A stretch of DNA of 64,000 nt from Streptomyces pilosus (GTDB lineage: Bacteria; Actinomycetota; Actinomycetes; Streptomycetales; Streptomycetaceae): assembly GCF_014649835.1 (NCBI RefSeq), contig NZ_BMTU01000014.1:124001-188000 (forward strand), read 5' to 3'. Shown here piece after piece: positions 1 through 8,608 of the stretch. Every line of letters begins with the position of its first letter. Within the stretch, counting starts at the first letter, position 1. A model generated the notes under the pieces. The model did no database searches. It saw only the letters and a list, made by a program, of their open reading frames with translations, and was not told the DNA's origin. The position numbers and the translations under genes were made by a program.

Positions 1-990
1 GCGCAGGCGATCCGCGCTGCGGTGACCGAAGCGGTCCTTGCCGACCAAGTCGGCATCGACGTGGTCGCGTTGGGTGAGCATCACCGGTCCGAGTACGCGA
101 TCTCCAGCCCCGAGACCGTACTGGCGGGCATCGCGACCGCCACGAAGCGCATCCGGCTCGCCTCGGGCGTGACCGTGCTGTCCTCGGACGACCCGGTGCG
201 GGTGTTCCAGCGATTCGCCACGGTCGACGCGCTCTCGAACGGCCGGGCCGAGGTGATCCTCGGACGCGGTTCCTTCACCGAGTCGTTCCCCCTGTTCGGG
301 TACGACCTCAAGGACTACGAGGTGCTGTTCGAGGAGAAGATCGACCTCTTTCACCGGCTCCTGGACGAGAAGCCGGTCACGTGGGAAGGCACCACACGGG
401 CCGCCCTGCACCATGCGGACGTGTACCCGAAGACCGATTCGGGTCGCCTCAACACCTGGGTAGGGGTCGGCGGGACGCCCCAGTCCGTGCTCCGCACCGC
501 TCAGTACGGCTTCGGGCTCATGCTCGCCATCATCGGCGGTGCCCCCGACCGGTTCGCGCCCTATGTGGATCTGTACCGGCGTGCCGGCGAGGAGTTCGGC
601 ACGACCGCACAGCCGGTCGGAATGCATTCACCCGGCTTTGTCGCCGCCACCGACGAGGAGGCGAAAGAACTCTTCTACCCCGGCTACAGGGAGATCCGCG
701 ACCGGATCGGAGCGCAGCGCGGCTGGCAGCCGCTCCGCCGGGAAGAATTCGACGCCGAGGTGGAGCGCGGGTCGCTGTACGTCGGTTCAGTCGAGACGGT
801 CGCGACCAAGATCGCCCACGCTGTCCGGGCCCTGGACGCGGGCCGGTTCGACATGATCTACTCCGCCGCCGGCACCGTTTCCGCCTCCGCACGTCTGCGT
901 TCGGTCGAGTTGTACGGCACCCAGGTCATCCCTCGGGTCCGGGAGCTTCTGGCCGAGCAGCCCGCGGCCACGGCGGGAGCGATGCGATGA
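1..990 (+). CDS. LLM-class flavin-dependent oxidoreductase, 5' end outside window
   Basis: The reading frame is open from the first base, so the true start lies upstream and 329 C-terminal residues are visible. The family uses reduced FMN or F420 to oxidise small organic substrates in the cytosol. The sequence shows the luciferase-like pattern: a GEHHRSEYA segment early on, then TKRIRLASGVTVLSSDDPVR, then the R-AEVILGRGS block, all typical of this TIM-barrel fold. The stop overlaps the start of the next gene (ATGA at 987-990), so the two are probably translated together and may share a pathway. Substrate cannot be told. Family assignment is strong; F420 versus FMN is open. Confidence 0.88.
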   Translation, partial: AQAIRAAVTEAVLADQVGIDVVALGEHHRSEYAISSPETVLAGIATATKRIRLASGVTVLSSDDPVRVFQRFATVDALSNGRAEVILGRGSFTESFPLFGYDLKDYEVLFEEKIDLFHRLLDEKPVTWEGTTRAALHHADVYPKTDSGRLNTWVGVGGTPQSVLRTAQYGFGLMLAIIGGAPDRFAPYVDLYRRAGEEFGTTAQPVGMHSPGFVAATDEEAKELFYPGYREIRDRIGAQRGWQPLRREEFDAEVERGSLYVGSVETVATKIAHAVRALDAGRFDMIYSAAGTVSASARLRSVELYGTQVIPRVRELLAEQPAATAGAMR

Positions 991-1655
991 CCGACCCCGT
1001 CACCACGATCGGGATTCTGGGAGCCGGGAAACTCGGTACCGTCCTGGCGCGCCTGGCGGTCGCCTCGAGCTTCCGAGTCCTGCTCTCAGGGTCCGGTGAC
1101 CCCTCCAAGATCGCGCTCACCGCCAAGATCCTCACGCCAGGAGCGACTGCCGTGTGGCCGGCCCAGGCCGCGAGTGCCGCCGACGTGGTGGTCCTGGCTC
1201 TGCCGCTCGGTAAATATCGCAACCTCCCGGTTCCGCAACTGGAGGGAAAGCTGGTCGTCGACGCGATGAACCACTGGTGGGAGGTCGACGGTCCCCGCGC
1301 CGCGATCCTCCCGCCCGCTACCTCGTCGAGCGAAGCTGTTCAGCGGTTCCTGCCCGGCGCACGTGTCGTGAAAGCCTTCAACCACATGGGCTATCACGAC
1401 CTCGAGGCCGAGGCTCGTCCAGGCGGCGCCCCCGGACGCAAGGCCATCGCGATCGCCGGTGACGCGCCGGAGGACCTCGCCGTCGTGTCCGCGCTGACAG
1501 ACGCCCTCGGATTTGACGCACTCACCATCGGCGATCTCGCGGCGGGCGTCCGGCTCGAACCCGGAACCCCCGCCTTCGGCGCCAACGTCGACGCCGACCG
1601 GCTGCGTACTCTCACCGCCGCCCCCACTCGGACAAGACTTCTCGAGCACTCGTAA
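987..1655 (+). CDS. NAD(P)-binding oxidoreductase, F420-dependent NADP reductase type
   Basis: The 222-aa protein starts at an ATG that overlaps the stop of the flavin oxidoreductase. An N-terminal Rossmann motif (IGILGAGKLGTVLA, about residues 8-21) binds the dinucleotide, and ADVVVLALPLGKY and KAFNHMGYHDL follow the pattern of the F420:NADP oxidoreductase and coenzyme-binding family. Known members move hydride between NADP(H) and F420 or reduce small substrates. Coupling to a flavin or F420-type monooxygenase suggests it supplies or recycles its reductant, but that is inference. A longer open frame begins upstream at 381 but lies inside the preceding gene, so 987 is the sensible start. Confidence 0.82.
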   Translation: MTDPVTTIGILGAGKLGTVLARLAVASSFRVLLSGSGDPSKIALTAKILTPGATAVWPAQAASAADVVVLALPLGKYRNLPVPQLEGKLVVDAMNHWWEVDGPRAAILPPATSSSEAVQRFLPGARVVKAFNHMGYHDLEAEARPGGAPGRKAIAIAGDAPEDLAVVSALTDALGFDALTIGDLAAGVRLEPGTPAFGANVDADRLRTLTAAPTRTRLLEHS

Positions 1656-1766
1656 CAGAAAACACAAGCACCGCGGCCGAACGGGGAAACTGTGCCAATT
1701 GCGCGACGTTTCTTAAGCAGGGACAGCCAGAGGAATCGAGAATCGGCCGGAACCACCGAGGCATCC

Positions 1767-2123
1767 ATGACGGTCGAGCTCGATCCCGCCTTCCCGATCA
1801 GCTCCTACACCGTCAGACGCGCCGACGGAACGCCCGTCGGCACGGCCGACTTCGTCGTCATGTCCGATGCGCGCGAAGAGCGGATATTTTTCCATACCGA
1901 GGTGTACCAGATTTTCGGTGGAGGTGATCTGGTCGAACTTCTCGTGAGCAAGGCACTCACCGACAGCATCCGCGACCGTGCCGTCGTCGTTCCCCTCTGC
2001 CCGATGTTCGCCCGCCATCTGCGGGCGCACGGCGACACATTCACCGCCCGCGGCGGTGTGTTCCGCCGGCCGATACCAGACGACATGGGAGTCATCACAC
2101 GTGCCACGCTCGGCGACACGTGA
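1767..2123 (+). CDS. GNAT-like N-acetyltransferase, short form
   Basis: A 118-aa protein of the small YjdJ-like GNAT type, which carries the acetyl-CoA fold in minimal form. Readable features are FFHTEVYQIFGGGDLVELLV followed by VVVPLCPMFARHLRAH, where the usual family has an acetyl-CoA-binding loop and the conserved C-P-(Y/F)-(V/A) segment before the last helix. Substrate is unknown. An in-frame GTG at 1692 would add 25 residues without family character, so I use the ATG at 1767. It stands alone between the oxidoreductase pair and glutaminase, in the same direction. Confidence 0.7.
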   Translation: MTVELDPAFPISSYTVRRADGTPVGTADFVVMSDAREERIFFHTEVYQIFGGGDLVELLVSKALTDSIRDRAVVVPLCPMFARHLRAHGDTFTARGGVFRRPIPDDMGVITRATLGDT

Positions 2124-2246
2124 GGCCATCTCCCTCATGCATCGGAGAGGTGACGCGCCGAAGCGCTCACAGGTACGATCTGGCACTACGGCGATCACTG
2201 CCCGGATATCGCAGGGTGAAGATTCCCAGCTGTACACGGAGGACGC

Positions 2247-3560
2247 ATGCGGTCAATGATTCCGGACTACCTGGCCGAGGCACTCGCTGACGTGAAACCG
2301 GATACGTCCGGAGAAACGGCGGGATACATTCCTGAGCTGGCGGCTGCGGACCCCGAGCACCTCGGAGCGGCCTTCGCCATGATTGACGGAGAGGTCTATG
2401 GTGCCGGTGACATCGATACCGAGTTCACCATCCAATCGATCTCCAAGCCGTTCATCTATGCGTTGGCTCTGTCCGATCGCGGATTCGACCCTGTACTCGC
2501 GAAAGTAGGTGTCGAACCGTCCGGAGAGGCGTTCAATGAGATCTCCCTCGAAAGTGATACGGGGCGCCCTCTCAATCCCATGATCAACGCCGGGGCGATC
2601 ACCGTACACTCGCTGGCCGGCGCCGAGGACCTGAATCCGGCGGAACGAGTGGAGAGAGTGCTCCAGGGACTCTCGGCGTTCGCCGGGCGTCAGCTGAAGA
2701 CGGATGAGGCGGTATGCGCGTCGGAGATGGAGCACGCGCACCGCAACCTCGCCATCGCCCACATGCTCCGCAGTCACGACGTCCTCACCGAGGACCCGCG
2801 GGTCGTCGTCGACGGCTACACGCGCCAGTGCTCCGTGCTCGTCACCACGCGAGACCTGGCCATGATGGCCGCGACGTTGGCCAACCGTGGGAGGAACCCT
2901 CTCTCCGGTGAACAGGTGGTGCCGGAACCGGTGGTGCGTCAGGTGCTGAGCGTCATGTTCAGCTGTGGAATGTACGACGCCGCCGGTGACTGGGCGACCC
3001 AGGTCGGTATTCCGGCGAAGAGCGGGGTCGCCGGGGGGCTGATCGGCGCCCTGCCCGGACAGATCGGCATGGCCACGTTCTCGCCGCGGCTGGATACGCA
3101 CGGGAACAGCGTGCGCGGAGTGTCGCTGTTCGAACGATTCTCTTCGGACATGGGTCTTCATGTGATGGAGGTCCCCGCCGCCGCGCGTGCCGTCGTGCGA
3201 TCCCACCATGTCGTCGGCAGCGGACCGAACGCACTGCGGGTCCTGCAACTCCAAGGCGGCATCGGTTTCGCCGGGGCGGAGAGAGTTTCCCAGCAAGCCG
3301 TGGACATTCCATCTTCGGATGTCAGGGTGGCCTTGGACCTGACGAGGGTCTATTCGATCGACGATGTGGCACGGCGCGTACTGCTGGAGGTCGTGCGTCG
3401 ACTGACTCTGGATGGTCACGAGGTCTACCTCGTCGATCCGGAATCGATCATGCCCGATCCCGATCCCGGTGACGGTGGCCGAGTCACCGTCGTGGACGAC
3501 GTGGATCGCGCTGTGATCCCGACGCCGGGCGGCTCAGCGCAGGAGCCGGCCGGAGGGTGA
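2247..3560 (+). CDS. glsA: Glutaminase with C-terminal STAS domain
   Basis: Serine-dependent glutaminase converting L-glutamine to glutamate and ammonia. The first ~310 of 437 residues are the beta-lactamase-like glutaminase domain. The S-x-x-K catalytic motif is Ser64-Ile-Ser-Lys67 in TIQSISKPF, followed by NPMINAGAI and, near residue 255, AKSGVAGG. Residues about 325-415 form a STAS domain (LDLTRVYSIDDVARRVL), a fold otherwise found in anti-sigma antagonists and anion transporters. The start is set by GGAGGA at 2238-2243, a few bases before the ATG. Longer than the ~310-aa single-domain enzymes of many bacteria; the STAS extension is known in actinobacterial members, role unclear. Monocistronic by spacing. 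Confidence 0.93.
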   Translation: MRSMIPDYLAEALADVKPDTSGETAGYIPELAAADPEHLGAAFAMIDGEVYGAGDIDTEFTIQSISKPFIYALALSDRGFDPVLAKVGVEPSGEAFNEISLESDTGRPLNPMINAGAITVHSLAGAEDLNPAERVERVLQGLSAFAGRQLKTDEAVCASEMEHAHRNLAIAHMLRSHDVLTEDPRVVVDGYTRQCSVLVTTRDLAMMAATLANRGRNPLSGEQVVPEPVVRQVLSVMFSCGMYDAAGDWATQVGIPAKSGVAGGLIGALPGQIGMATFSPRLDTHGNSVRGVSLFERFSSDMGLHVMEVPAAARAVVRSHHVVGSGPNALRVLQLQGGIGFAGAERVSQQAVDIPSSDVRVALDLTRVYSIDDVARRVLLEVVRRLTLDGHEVYLVDPESIMPDPDPGDGGRVTVVDDVDRAVIPTPGGSAQEPAGG

Positions 3561-3693
3561 ACGGCGCATCCTCTGCCCCCTCTCCCGTGACCCACATGCT
3601 TCTTCATCGGCCGGCGGCCGCCGGCCGGCACGGGGGGCCGCGCGCTCCCGGACGAAACGGTGGCGGCCGCGAAGCCTGGGTACTCGTCGCGGC

Positions 3694-4215
3694 ATGATGA
3701 AGCGCGCGCTGTGGCAGGGAGCGGTGGCCGGCACGGCAGGCGTGCTGGTCATGACACTGGGCGAGAAAGCGGAGCAGCGGCTGACCGGCCGTCCCGACTC
3801 CCATGTTCCCGCCCGGACCCTGGAACGTCTGACCGGCATGCGGGAGGACCCTGGCCGGCAGCCTGTGCCGGTCAACCTGGCCATGCACGTGGGGCAGGGC
3901 GCCCTCCTCGGGATCCTGCGGTCGGTCATGTCGCACGCCGGGCTGCGCGGGCCCTGGGCGTCTGGGAAGTTCGCCGTCGTCCGCATCACCAGCGACCAGA
4001 TCCTGGAGAACGCCACCGGCGTCGGCGCCCCGCCTCCGACCTGGCCGCGCCGCGAACTCGCCGTCGACCTGCTGCACAAGACGGTGTACGCCTTCGCCAC
4101 CGGCGCCGTCGCCGACGCCCTGGCCGCCCGTTCGGGGCCGGGCCCCGGGCAACGCCACGCCGCTGTGCGCCCCGGCCGTCACTCCGACGTAGGACCTCTG
4201 CCCCGGGAACGGTGA
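3694..4215 (+). CDS. Conserved hypothetical protein, possible membrane association
   Basis: A 173-aa protein I cannot name. The N-terminus (residues 1-20) is a moderately hydrophobic alanine/glycine/valine helix. A second glycine-rich hydrophobic stretch (HVGQGALLGILRSVM) lies near residue 70, and a third (LLHKTVYAFATGAVADALAA) near 130. The last ~30 residues are Arg/Pro-rich and look disordered. This pattern resembles small DUF1440-type membrane proteins of actinobacteria, but that is only a resemblance. A longer open frame on the opposite strand is a high-GC shadow. Coding sense is supported by consistent G/C third positions in this frame. Confidence 0.6.
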   Translation: MMKRALWQGAVAGTAGVLVMTLGEKAEQRLTGRPDSHVPARTLERLTGMREDPGRQPVPVNLAMHVGQGALLGILRSVMSHAGLRGPWASGKFAVVRITSDQILENATGVGAPPPTWPRRELAVDLLHKTVYAFATGAVADALAARSGPGPGQRHAAVRPGRHSDVGPLPRER

Positions 4216-4404
4216 CCGCCGCACCGCGCTCGGGACAGCTCCGGGGCGCGGCGACACGCTTGCTCGCGACGACCCTGGAGATGCCGTCGGTACCGGCCTC
4301 GAAGTTCCGGACGAAACGGTGCGTCGGTGGGGGAGTGCCGGAACGGAACGGCGATCGGGGGAGTTCAGCGTGCGCGAAGCCCGCACTGGTTCGAGTCTGT
4401 GGTC

Positions 4405-5859
4405 ATGAGCATCCGCCCCTGGGTCGTCGTGGAGCCGCCGGACGACCGTGGTCTCCGTCGAGTCAGCGTCGGCGGTGAGACGGTCGGCAGCGCCTGGTCA
4501 CCGGCCGACCTTCGAAAGGTGCTCCGCCGTCTTGGATATCCGAGGGATATGGATCTGAATGATTCGACCGCCCTGTGCTGGCGCGGGGGTGGCAGCGAAG
4601 TATGGCCCGACCGCAGGTGGAGAAGGCTCTTGACCGTGTCGGTCATGTTGGCCGGGCTGCTCACTTCCATGACGTTCAGTGCAGTCATCGGCTGGCCGGA
4701 CGCGTCTGGAGCTCTGACTTTCGCGCAACGGATCACGGGAGTGCTTTTCGTGCTCTCCGGCATAGTTCTCGGACTTTCGGCGATCGCGGCACTCGATTAC
4801 TGGGGGAGGCGACAGTTCAAGTTCTCCGGCGCCATTGTCCTGATCGGAGTGATCATTGCCCTCGCCACAGACGGTATCCTTTTCCTTCTGTGGCTGGAGG
4901 AGAGGGAGTTCACTCTCCATCTACTGGTGTACGTCCCTGCCCTTTGCTGGTCCGTATGGGCGCTGGTCGTACTTGTCCGTCAGAAGTCATGGGAGGGAGT
5001 TCCGCAGCCCAAGAAGATCGCGGCCGGGGTAGTCGCCACGGCCCTCTTGACTGCTGTCAGCCTGGCATATTCGACGATGTACCAACCCGCGTCCGCTCCC
5101 ATGCACTTTGCCCTCGAAGCGGAGTTCGGGAAGGCGCGGGCGGACGACGAGCTCCCTTTCGTGCATGTTCCGATGAAGTTGCACATGAAGAATACCGGAG
5201 GAATCCCGGTGTACATCATCAACGACATCTACACGGTGCGCGGAAGAGCTGCCTTGTATTCGCGTGGGGAGGGAGACGTGATGGGGGAGTGGAGGCGCAG
5301 TGTGGGAAAGCAGGGGACGCGTGAGGGGGAGGCCGAGCGCTACGTCGACAAGCTCAGATATTTCACGGTGAGTAGCGGAAGATTCTACGAGTCGGGAAAA
5401 TCGCTCGACGTAGGTCAGGAACATTCCGTCGAGCGTGTGTTTCAGCTTCCCAAAAACGTGGGTTACGACACCGTGACTGTCGAGTTGGAGATCGCCTACA
5501 TGAGGAAGGACCGCGGGAAACTGGACGTCGAGGCGTTCAGATCCGCCCATCCATCCTGGAACGAGCGGAACGAACGCTACTATTGTGACCCTGCGACGTG
5601 TGGGGGGCAGCTCATATATGAAGCAAGGGTGCGCCACAACAACAACCTGATCAACGTGACGCGAAAACCCCGCTATGTGACGGCCGTCTGGTCGCCGGGC
5701 GGCCGGTTCATATCGTCCATTTCATCGTTCCCCTTCAACTACTCGGCATTGGGTGACTATGGTGAGGAAAGGCGAGAAATGGAAAGATACGGCGCCGCTC
5801 GAGCACGAGTCGGTTCGGAGGTCTCCGTGGCAGAACTGCTGGAGTCGGCCGGCGTATGA
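4405..5859 (+). CDS. Five-helix membrane protein with large extracytoplasmic C-terminal domain
   Basis: A 484-aa protein of unknown function. After a ~70-residue cytosolic head there are five predicted membrane helices (about residues 75-96, 110-131, 140-164, 171-192 and 205-227), then ~255 residues that should lie outside the cell. The outer part reads as a beta-rich domain (VHVPMKLHMKNTGGIPVYII, then VERVFQLPKNVGYDTVTVEL), resembling an immunoglobulin-like fold, with a C-D-P-A-T-C pair of cysteines near residue 395. Start chosen at the ATG at 4405; an in-frame start at 4327 adds no recognisable sequence. Third-position GC is lower than in neighbours, a possible sign of transfer. The stop lies 6 bp from the stop of the next, convergent gene. 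Confidence 0.72.
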   Translation: MSIRPWVVVEPPDDRGLRRVSVGGETVGSAWSPADLRKVLRRLGYPRDMDLNDSTALCWRGGGSEVWPDRRWRRLLTVSVMLAGLLTSMTFSAVIGWPDASGALTFAQRITGVLFVLSGIVLGLSAIAALDYWGRRQFKFSGAIVLIGVIIALATDGILFLLWLEEREFTLHLLVYVPALCWSVWALVVLVRQKSWEGVPQPKKIAAGVVATALLTAVSLAYSTMYQPASAPMHFALEAEFGKARADDELPFVHVPMKLHMKNTGGIPVYIINDIYTVRGRAALYSRGEGDVMGEWRRSVGKQGTREGEAERYVDKLRYFTVSSGRFYESGKSLDVGQEHSVERVFQLPKNVGYDTVTVELEIAYMRKDRGKLDVEAFRSAHPSWNERNERYYCDPATCGGQLIYEARVRHNNNLINVTRKPRYVTAVWSPGGRFISSISSFPFNYSALGDYGEERREMERYGAARARVGSEVSVAELLESAGV

Positions 5860-5865
5860 GCCCCA

Positions 5866-7326
5866 TCACTCGGCGGTCCTTGAGAGCCAGGTGCCCACGG
5901 TGACGTCGTGGTCCTCCTCGAGGTACGCGGCAGCCTGTTCACACGAGAGCGCAGATCCCGCGAGGGTCCCGAACAGTCTGTCACCCGGGACGACTTCGGC
6001 GAGCTCGGTGATGAGTGGCACGACGTCGAACGGGCCGTGGGTATGCTCGTTGTTGCGCAGCTGTGCGAGGACGTCGAGCTCTTCGTCGGATTTCTCGTCC
6101 GCCTTCCAGAAATCCTTGACCCCCTCGGCTTCCCACTCAGCGGGAAGCAGTTTCTTCAACCCCCGTGCGAGCGCGGCTTCCGGGGTGGTTTCGAAGATGG
6201 CGCTGGTGCACACCGCGGCAGCTTTGCCGAGAGACTCAGCAGGGCGCTCTTGAGCGGAAGCGGCCTCCTCCTGCTCGTCCTTCATACGAGCAGTTTCCTC
6301 GTCAAGTTTCTTCGTTGCTTCGGACCGTTCCTCCTGAGAAGCCCGAGGGTCACTGGCCTTCCTCAGCAGCGCGCTGAACTGCCGGGTGGACTTGACCAGC
6401 TGGTCTCGTTGCTCAGGTGGTGTCCGTGCATCCTGGATGAGAGCGTTCGAGGTGCTGCCGGCGAACAGAGCCTTGGACACCGTTGGCGTGCCGCCGCCCC
6501 CGGCCAGTGTCTCGGAGGCATCCGATGAGCCGCCCTCGTTCTCGCTGCTCTCTGCCGCGAAGCTCATGTCCGCGACTGTCCCGAGCAGCGGCTCCCGCAA
6601 TTCTTGCCGCGTACGGTGATCACAGGCCAGGGGCAGGGTCGCAGAGGTACGCCTCACCACCAGGATGAGCATGGAGCGCGCCTCGGGCGAAATCTTCGGG
6701 CCGCTGACCGTCTTGAGCGCCGAGGTCACCTGCTTGACGACCGAGGTCAGCTCCTCTCGCAGTTCAGGCGATGTCTGCGGATCATTGATGACGGTCAGCG
6801 CGGCGGCCAAGTGCTCCGCACTTTCGACGATTCCCTGCCGGTCCTGCGGACGTGTTTCCGGTCCCGCCGCCGTAGTGACGAGGGTGATCAGCGTTTCCAC
6901 GGTCGCCGTGAGCTCTTCGGGGACTTGTTCCTTCAGCCCTGCCAGACTTTCTGCCGCCGAGTCGACTTCCGTCTTCTGTTCCGGCGGAGGACCGACACTC
7001 TCCCTGTCCGTGCCACCGGTGTCCGTCGGCTGGGTATCGTCGGGCGTGTCGCTGGGCGTGGGTGAGACGGAAGTCGGGGGTTCCGACGGTTCCTCCGATC
7101 CCGTCGGCGATGGAGAATCTGACGGCGACGGTGGTGGTTCCGCGGGATCGCTGGGTGAAGGGGACGGTGGAGGATCCGTGGTCTGAGCCGCTGCTGCGTC
7201 ACGGACGCCGGACACCCCCTGAGAACCTGCTGTGGCAACCGCCATGCTCACGGGCACGGCGAGCGCCGCCGACAGAACGGCTGCAGTGGCTACGCGGGAA
7301 ACATGTCGCCGAGGAATCCTGGCCAT
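5866..7326 (-). CDS. Secreted protein with Pro/Ser linker and 27-residue repeats
   Basis: A 486-aa secreted protein of unknown function. Residues 1-33 are a signal peptide (Arg-rich start, then an Ala/Val core). Residues 50-115 are a Pro/Ser/Thr/Glu-rich spacer typical of wall-spanning linkers. From about residue 154 a degenerate repeat of exactly 27 residues starts at 154, 181, 208 and 235 and again at 298 and 325, with the pattern D-P-x-x-S-P-E-x-R-x-x-L then hydrophobic heptads, so helical hairpins are likely. The C-terminus has two cysteines (in AVCTSAIF and SALSCEQAA) that could pair. Start placed at the ATG at 7326 because the signal peptide begins there. It converges with the membrane protein ending at 5859. 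Confidence 0.78.
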   Translation of the reverse strand: MARIPRRHVSRVATAAVLSAALAVPVSMAVATAGSQGVSGVRDAAAAQTTDPPPSPSPSDPAEPPPSPSDSPSPTGSEEPSEPPTSVSPTPSDTPDDTQPTDTGGTDRESVGPPPEQKTEVDSAAESLAGLKEQVPEELTATVETLITLVTTAAGPETRPQDRQGIVESAEHLAAALTVINDPQTSPELREELTSVVKQVTSALKTVSGPKISPEARSMLILVVRRTSATLPLACDHRTRQELREPLLGTVADMSFAAESSENEGGSSDASETLAGGGGTPTVSKALFAGSTSNALIQDARTPPEQRDQLVKSTRQFSALLRKASDPRASQEERSEATKKLDEETARMKDEQEEAASAQERPAESLGKAAAVCTSAIFETTPEAALARGLKKLLPAEWEAEGVKDFWKADEKSDEELDVLAQLRNNEHTHGPFDVVPLITELAEVVPGDRLFGTLAGSALSCEQAAAYLEEDHDVTVGTWLSRTAE

Positions 7327-7707
7327 GATGTTCCAGACACACTTGGCGTCGTGCTGCTCTCTGTCCCCAACGCTACGACTCCCTCCGAGGGTCGGCAAAC
7401 GTGAGAAAGTCCAGAACGGTTCCCTTTCACGGCGGCGGTGCGGCTGTACATCGAGGTCCCACGAGCCACCCGGCTGATGAGCCGTCATGCATGCCGCCAC
7501 CCAGTCAACGGGCCGGTGCACACGCAGCCGTTGCAGGAAGATCGTTCCCAGGGCACACCACGGTTTGCCCCACCCCGCCGCCAGACGCATCGTGGGACAT
7601 GAAGGACGGGCGGCCGCACGGCCTGTCGCCCGCGAGGCTTCTCGCTCCCTCCGCCTCGCTCTGCTGCGACATGCCCCTGTGCCGCCCAGAGAGGGAAGGA
7701 TCCCACC
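7327..7707. other. Intergenic region between divergent genes
   Basis: About 380 bp between the divergent secreted repeat protein and the amidase. It should hold both promoters, but I see no convincing -35/-10 pair or palindrome. Frames open here in several registers lack ribosome binding sites and family character. The amidase ribosome binding site (GGGAAGG) lies at the right edge. Confidence 0.5.
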
Positions 7708-8580
7708 ATGCCCACTTCATGGATGCCGCAAGCACTGAAGACGGACCTCGGGGATCACGCGCCGTGTGATGCGCAGTTCCCGGCAAGGGCGATCGCGCAC
7801 ATCACTGCGGACCTGGAGGCAACCGCAGGGGCCCCACGGGACCTTCTGCCCCTGGCCAATCTCAAAGGGTTCTTCACCGGCGACGGTCGAGGCCAGGCCC
7901 CGCACATCCTCTGGGATCCCTTCGCCGGAGCGTTCGCCCAGTTCTTCCCCGCCACGTCCCGCAGCAAGGCCGTGGCCGACGCAGCCGGTGGTACTCGAAC
8001 GAATCGGGCCGGCGAGGTCGTTATCCAGATCGAGGCTTTGTTCTTCCCTCACTGCCGCGTCGACGGCAAGGTTTTCGCCAGGCTGGTCGACACGCCGTGC
8101 CAGGGCTGGGCCGAACTCCACTCGTGGATCAGTTCCTGGGGCGTACCGGACGTCTGGCCCATGGGCCGCCCGACCACCCTGTCCCGCGACACGTGTCCGG
8201 ACGACAAGTGGCGCTCACAGGGCGGATGGTACGGACATTCCCAGGTTCCGGAGAACGACCACATCGACCCCGGATCATGGCCACCGTTCGTGGATCAGCC
8301 GGATCAGCCGCCTTCGCCCGCCGTTCCGGGCTTCGTGCCCTTTCCCGGCGCATCCTTCTTCCGAAAGGGACGCACCTCACCCGTTGTCGCGGCAATGCAC
8401 GGCCGGCTCGTCACCGAGGACTGCGACCGGTACGCCACCGGTACCGCGATCGACGTATGGGGCCCGGGCGATGTCAGGTCGTACGCCGCCTGGCAGCAGA
8501 AACTGGGCCTCATGGGAAGCGCAGCCGACGGAGTCCCCGGCAGGTTCAGCTGGGACAGGCTGCAAGTACCCAGTCAGTGA
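7708..8580 (+). CDS. N-acetylmuramoyl-L-alanine amidase-like protein with C-terminal wall-binding domain
   Basis: A 290-aa protein resembling phage-type and actinobacterial peptidoglycan amidases, which cut the bond between muramic acid and the stem peptide using zinc. Candidate zinc ligands lie in the expected order: AIAHITAD near residue 30, APHILWDPF near residue 68, and WYGHSQVPENDHIDPG near residues 175-190, with NRAGEVVIQIEALF between. After a Pro-rich linker, the C-terminal ~60 residues (VWGPGDVRSYAAWQQKLG) match the small peptidoglycan-binding repeat often attached to Streptomyces wall hydrolases. There is no signal peptide at the chosen start, so it would need another exit route or act on lysis. 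GGGAAGG precedes the ATG. Confidence 0.75.
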   Translation: MPTSWMPQALKTDLGDHAPCDAQFPARAIAHITADLEATAGAPRDLLPLANLKGFFTGDGRGQAPHILWDPFAGAFAQFFPATSRSKAVADAAGGTRTNRAGEVVIQIEALFFPHCRVDGKVFARLVDTPCQGWAELHSWISSWGVPDVWPMGRPTTLSRDTCPDDKWRSQGGWYGHSQVPENDHIDPGSWPPFVDQPDQPPSPAVPGFVPFPGASFFRKGRTSPVVAAMHGRLVTEDCDRYATGTAIDVWGPGDVRSYAAWQQKLGLMGSAADGVPGRFSWDRLQVPSQ

Positions 8581-8608
8581 GGCGATCACCCGCGAGAGGA
8601 CTTGTTCG

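Noticed and set aside
3604..4386. Minus-strand frame opposite the hypothetical protein at 3.7-4.2 kb
   Set aside because: Arg/Pro/Gly-rich with no signal; the plus frame has better hydrophobic patterning and a plausible start.
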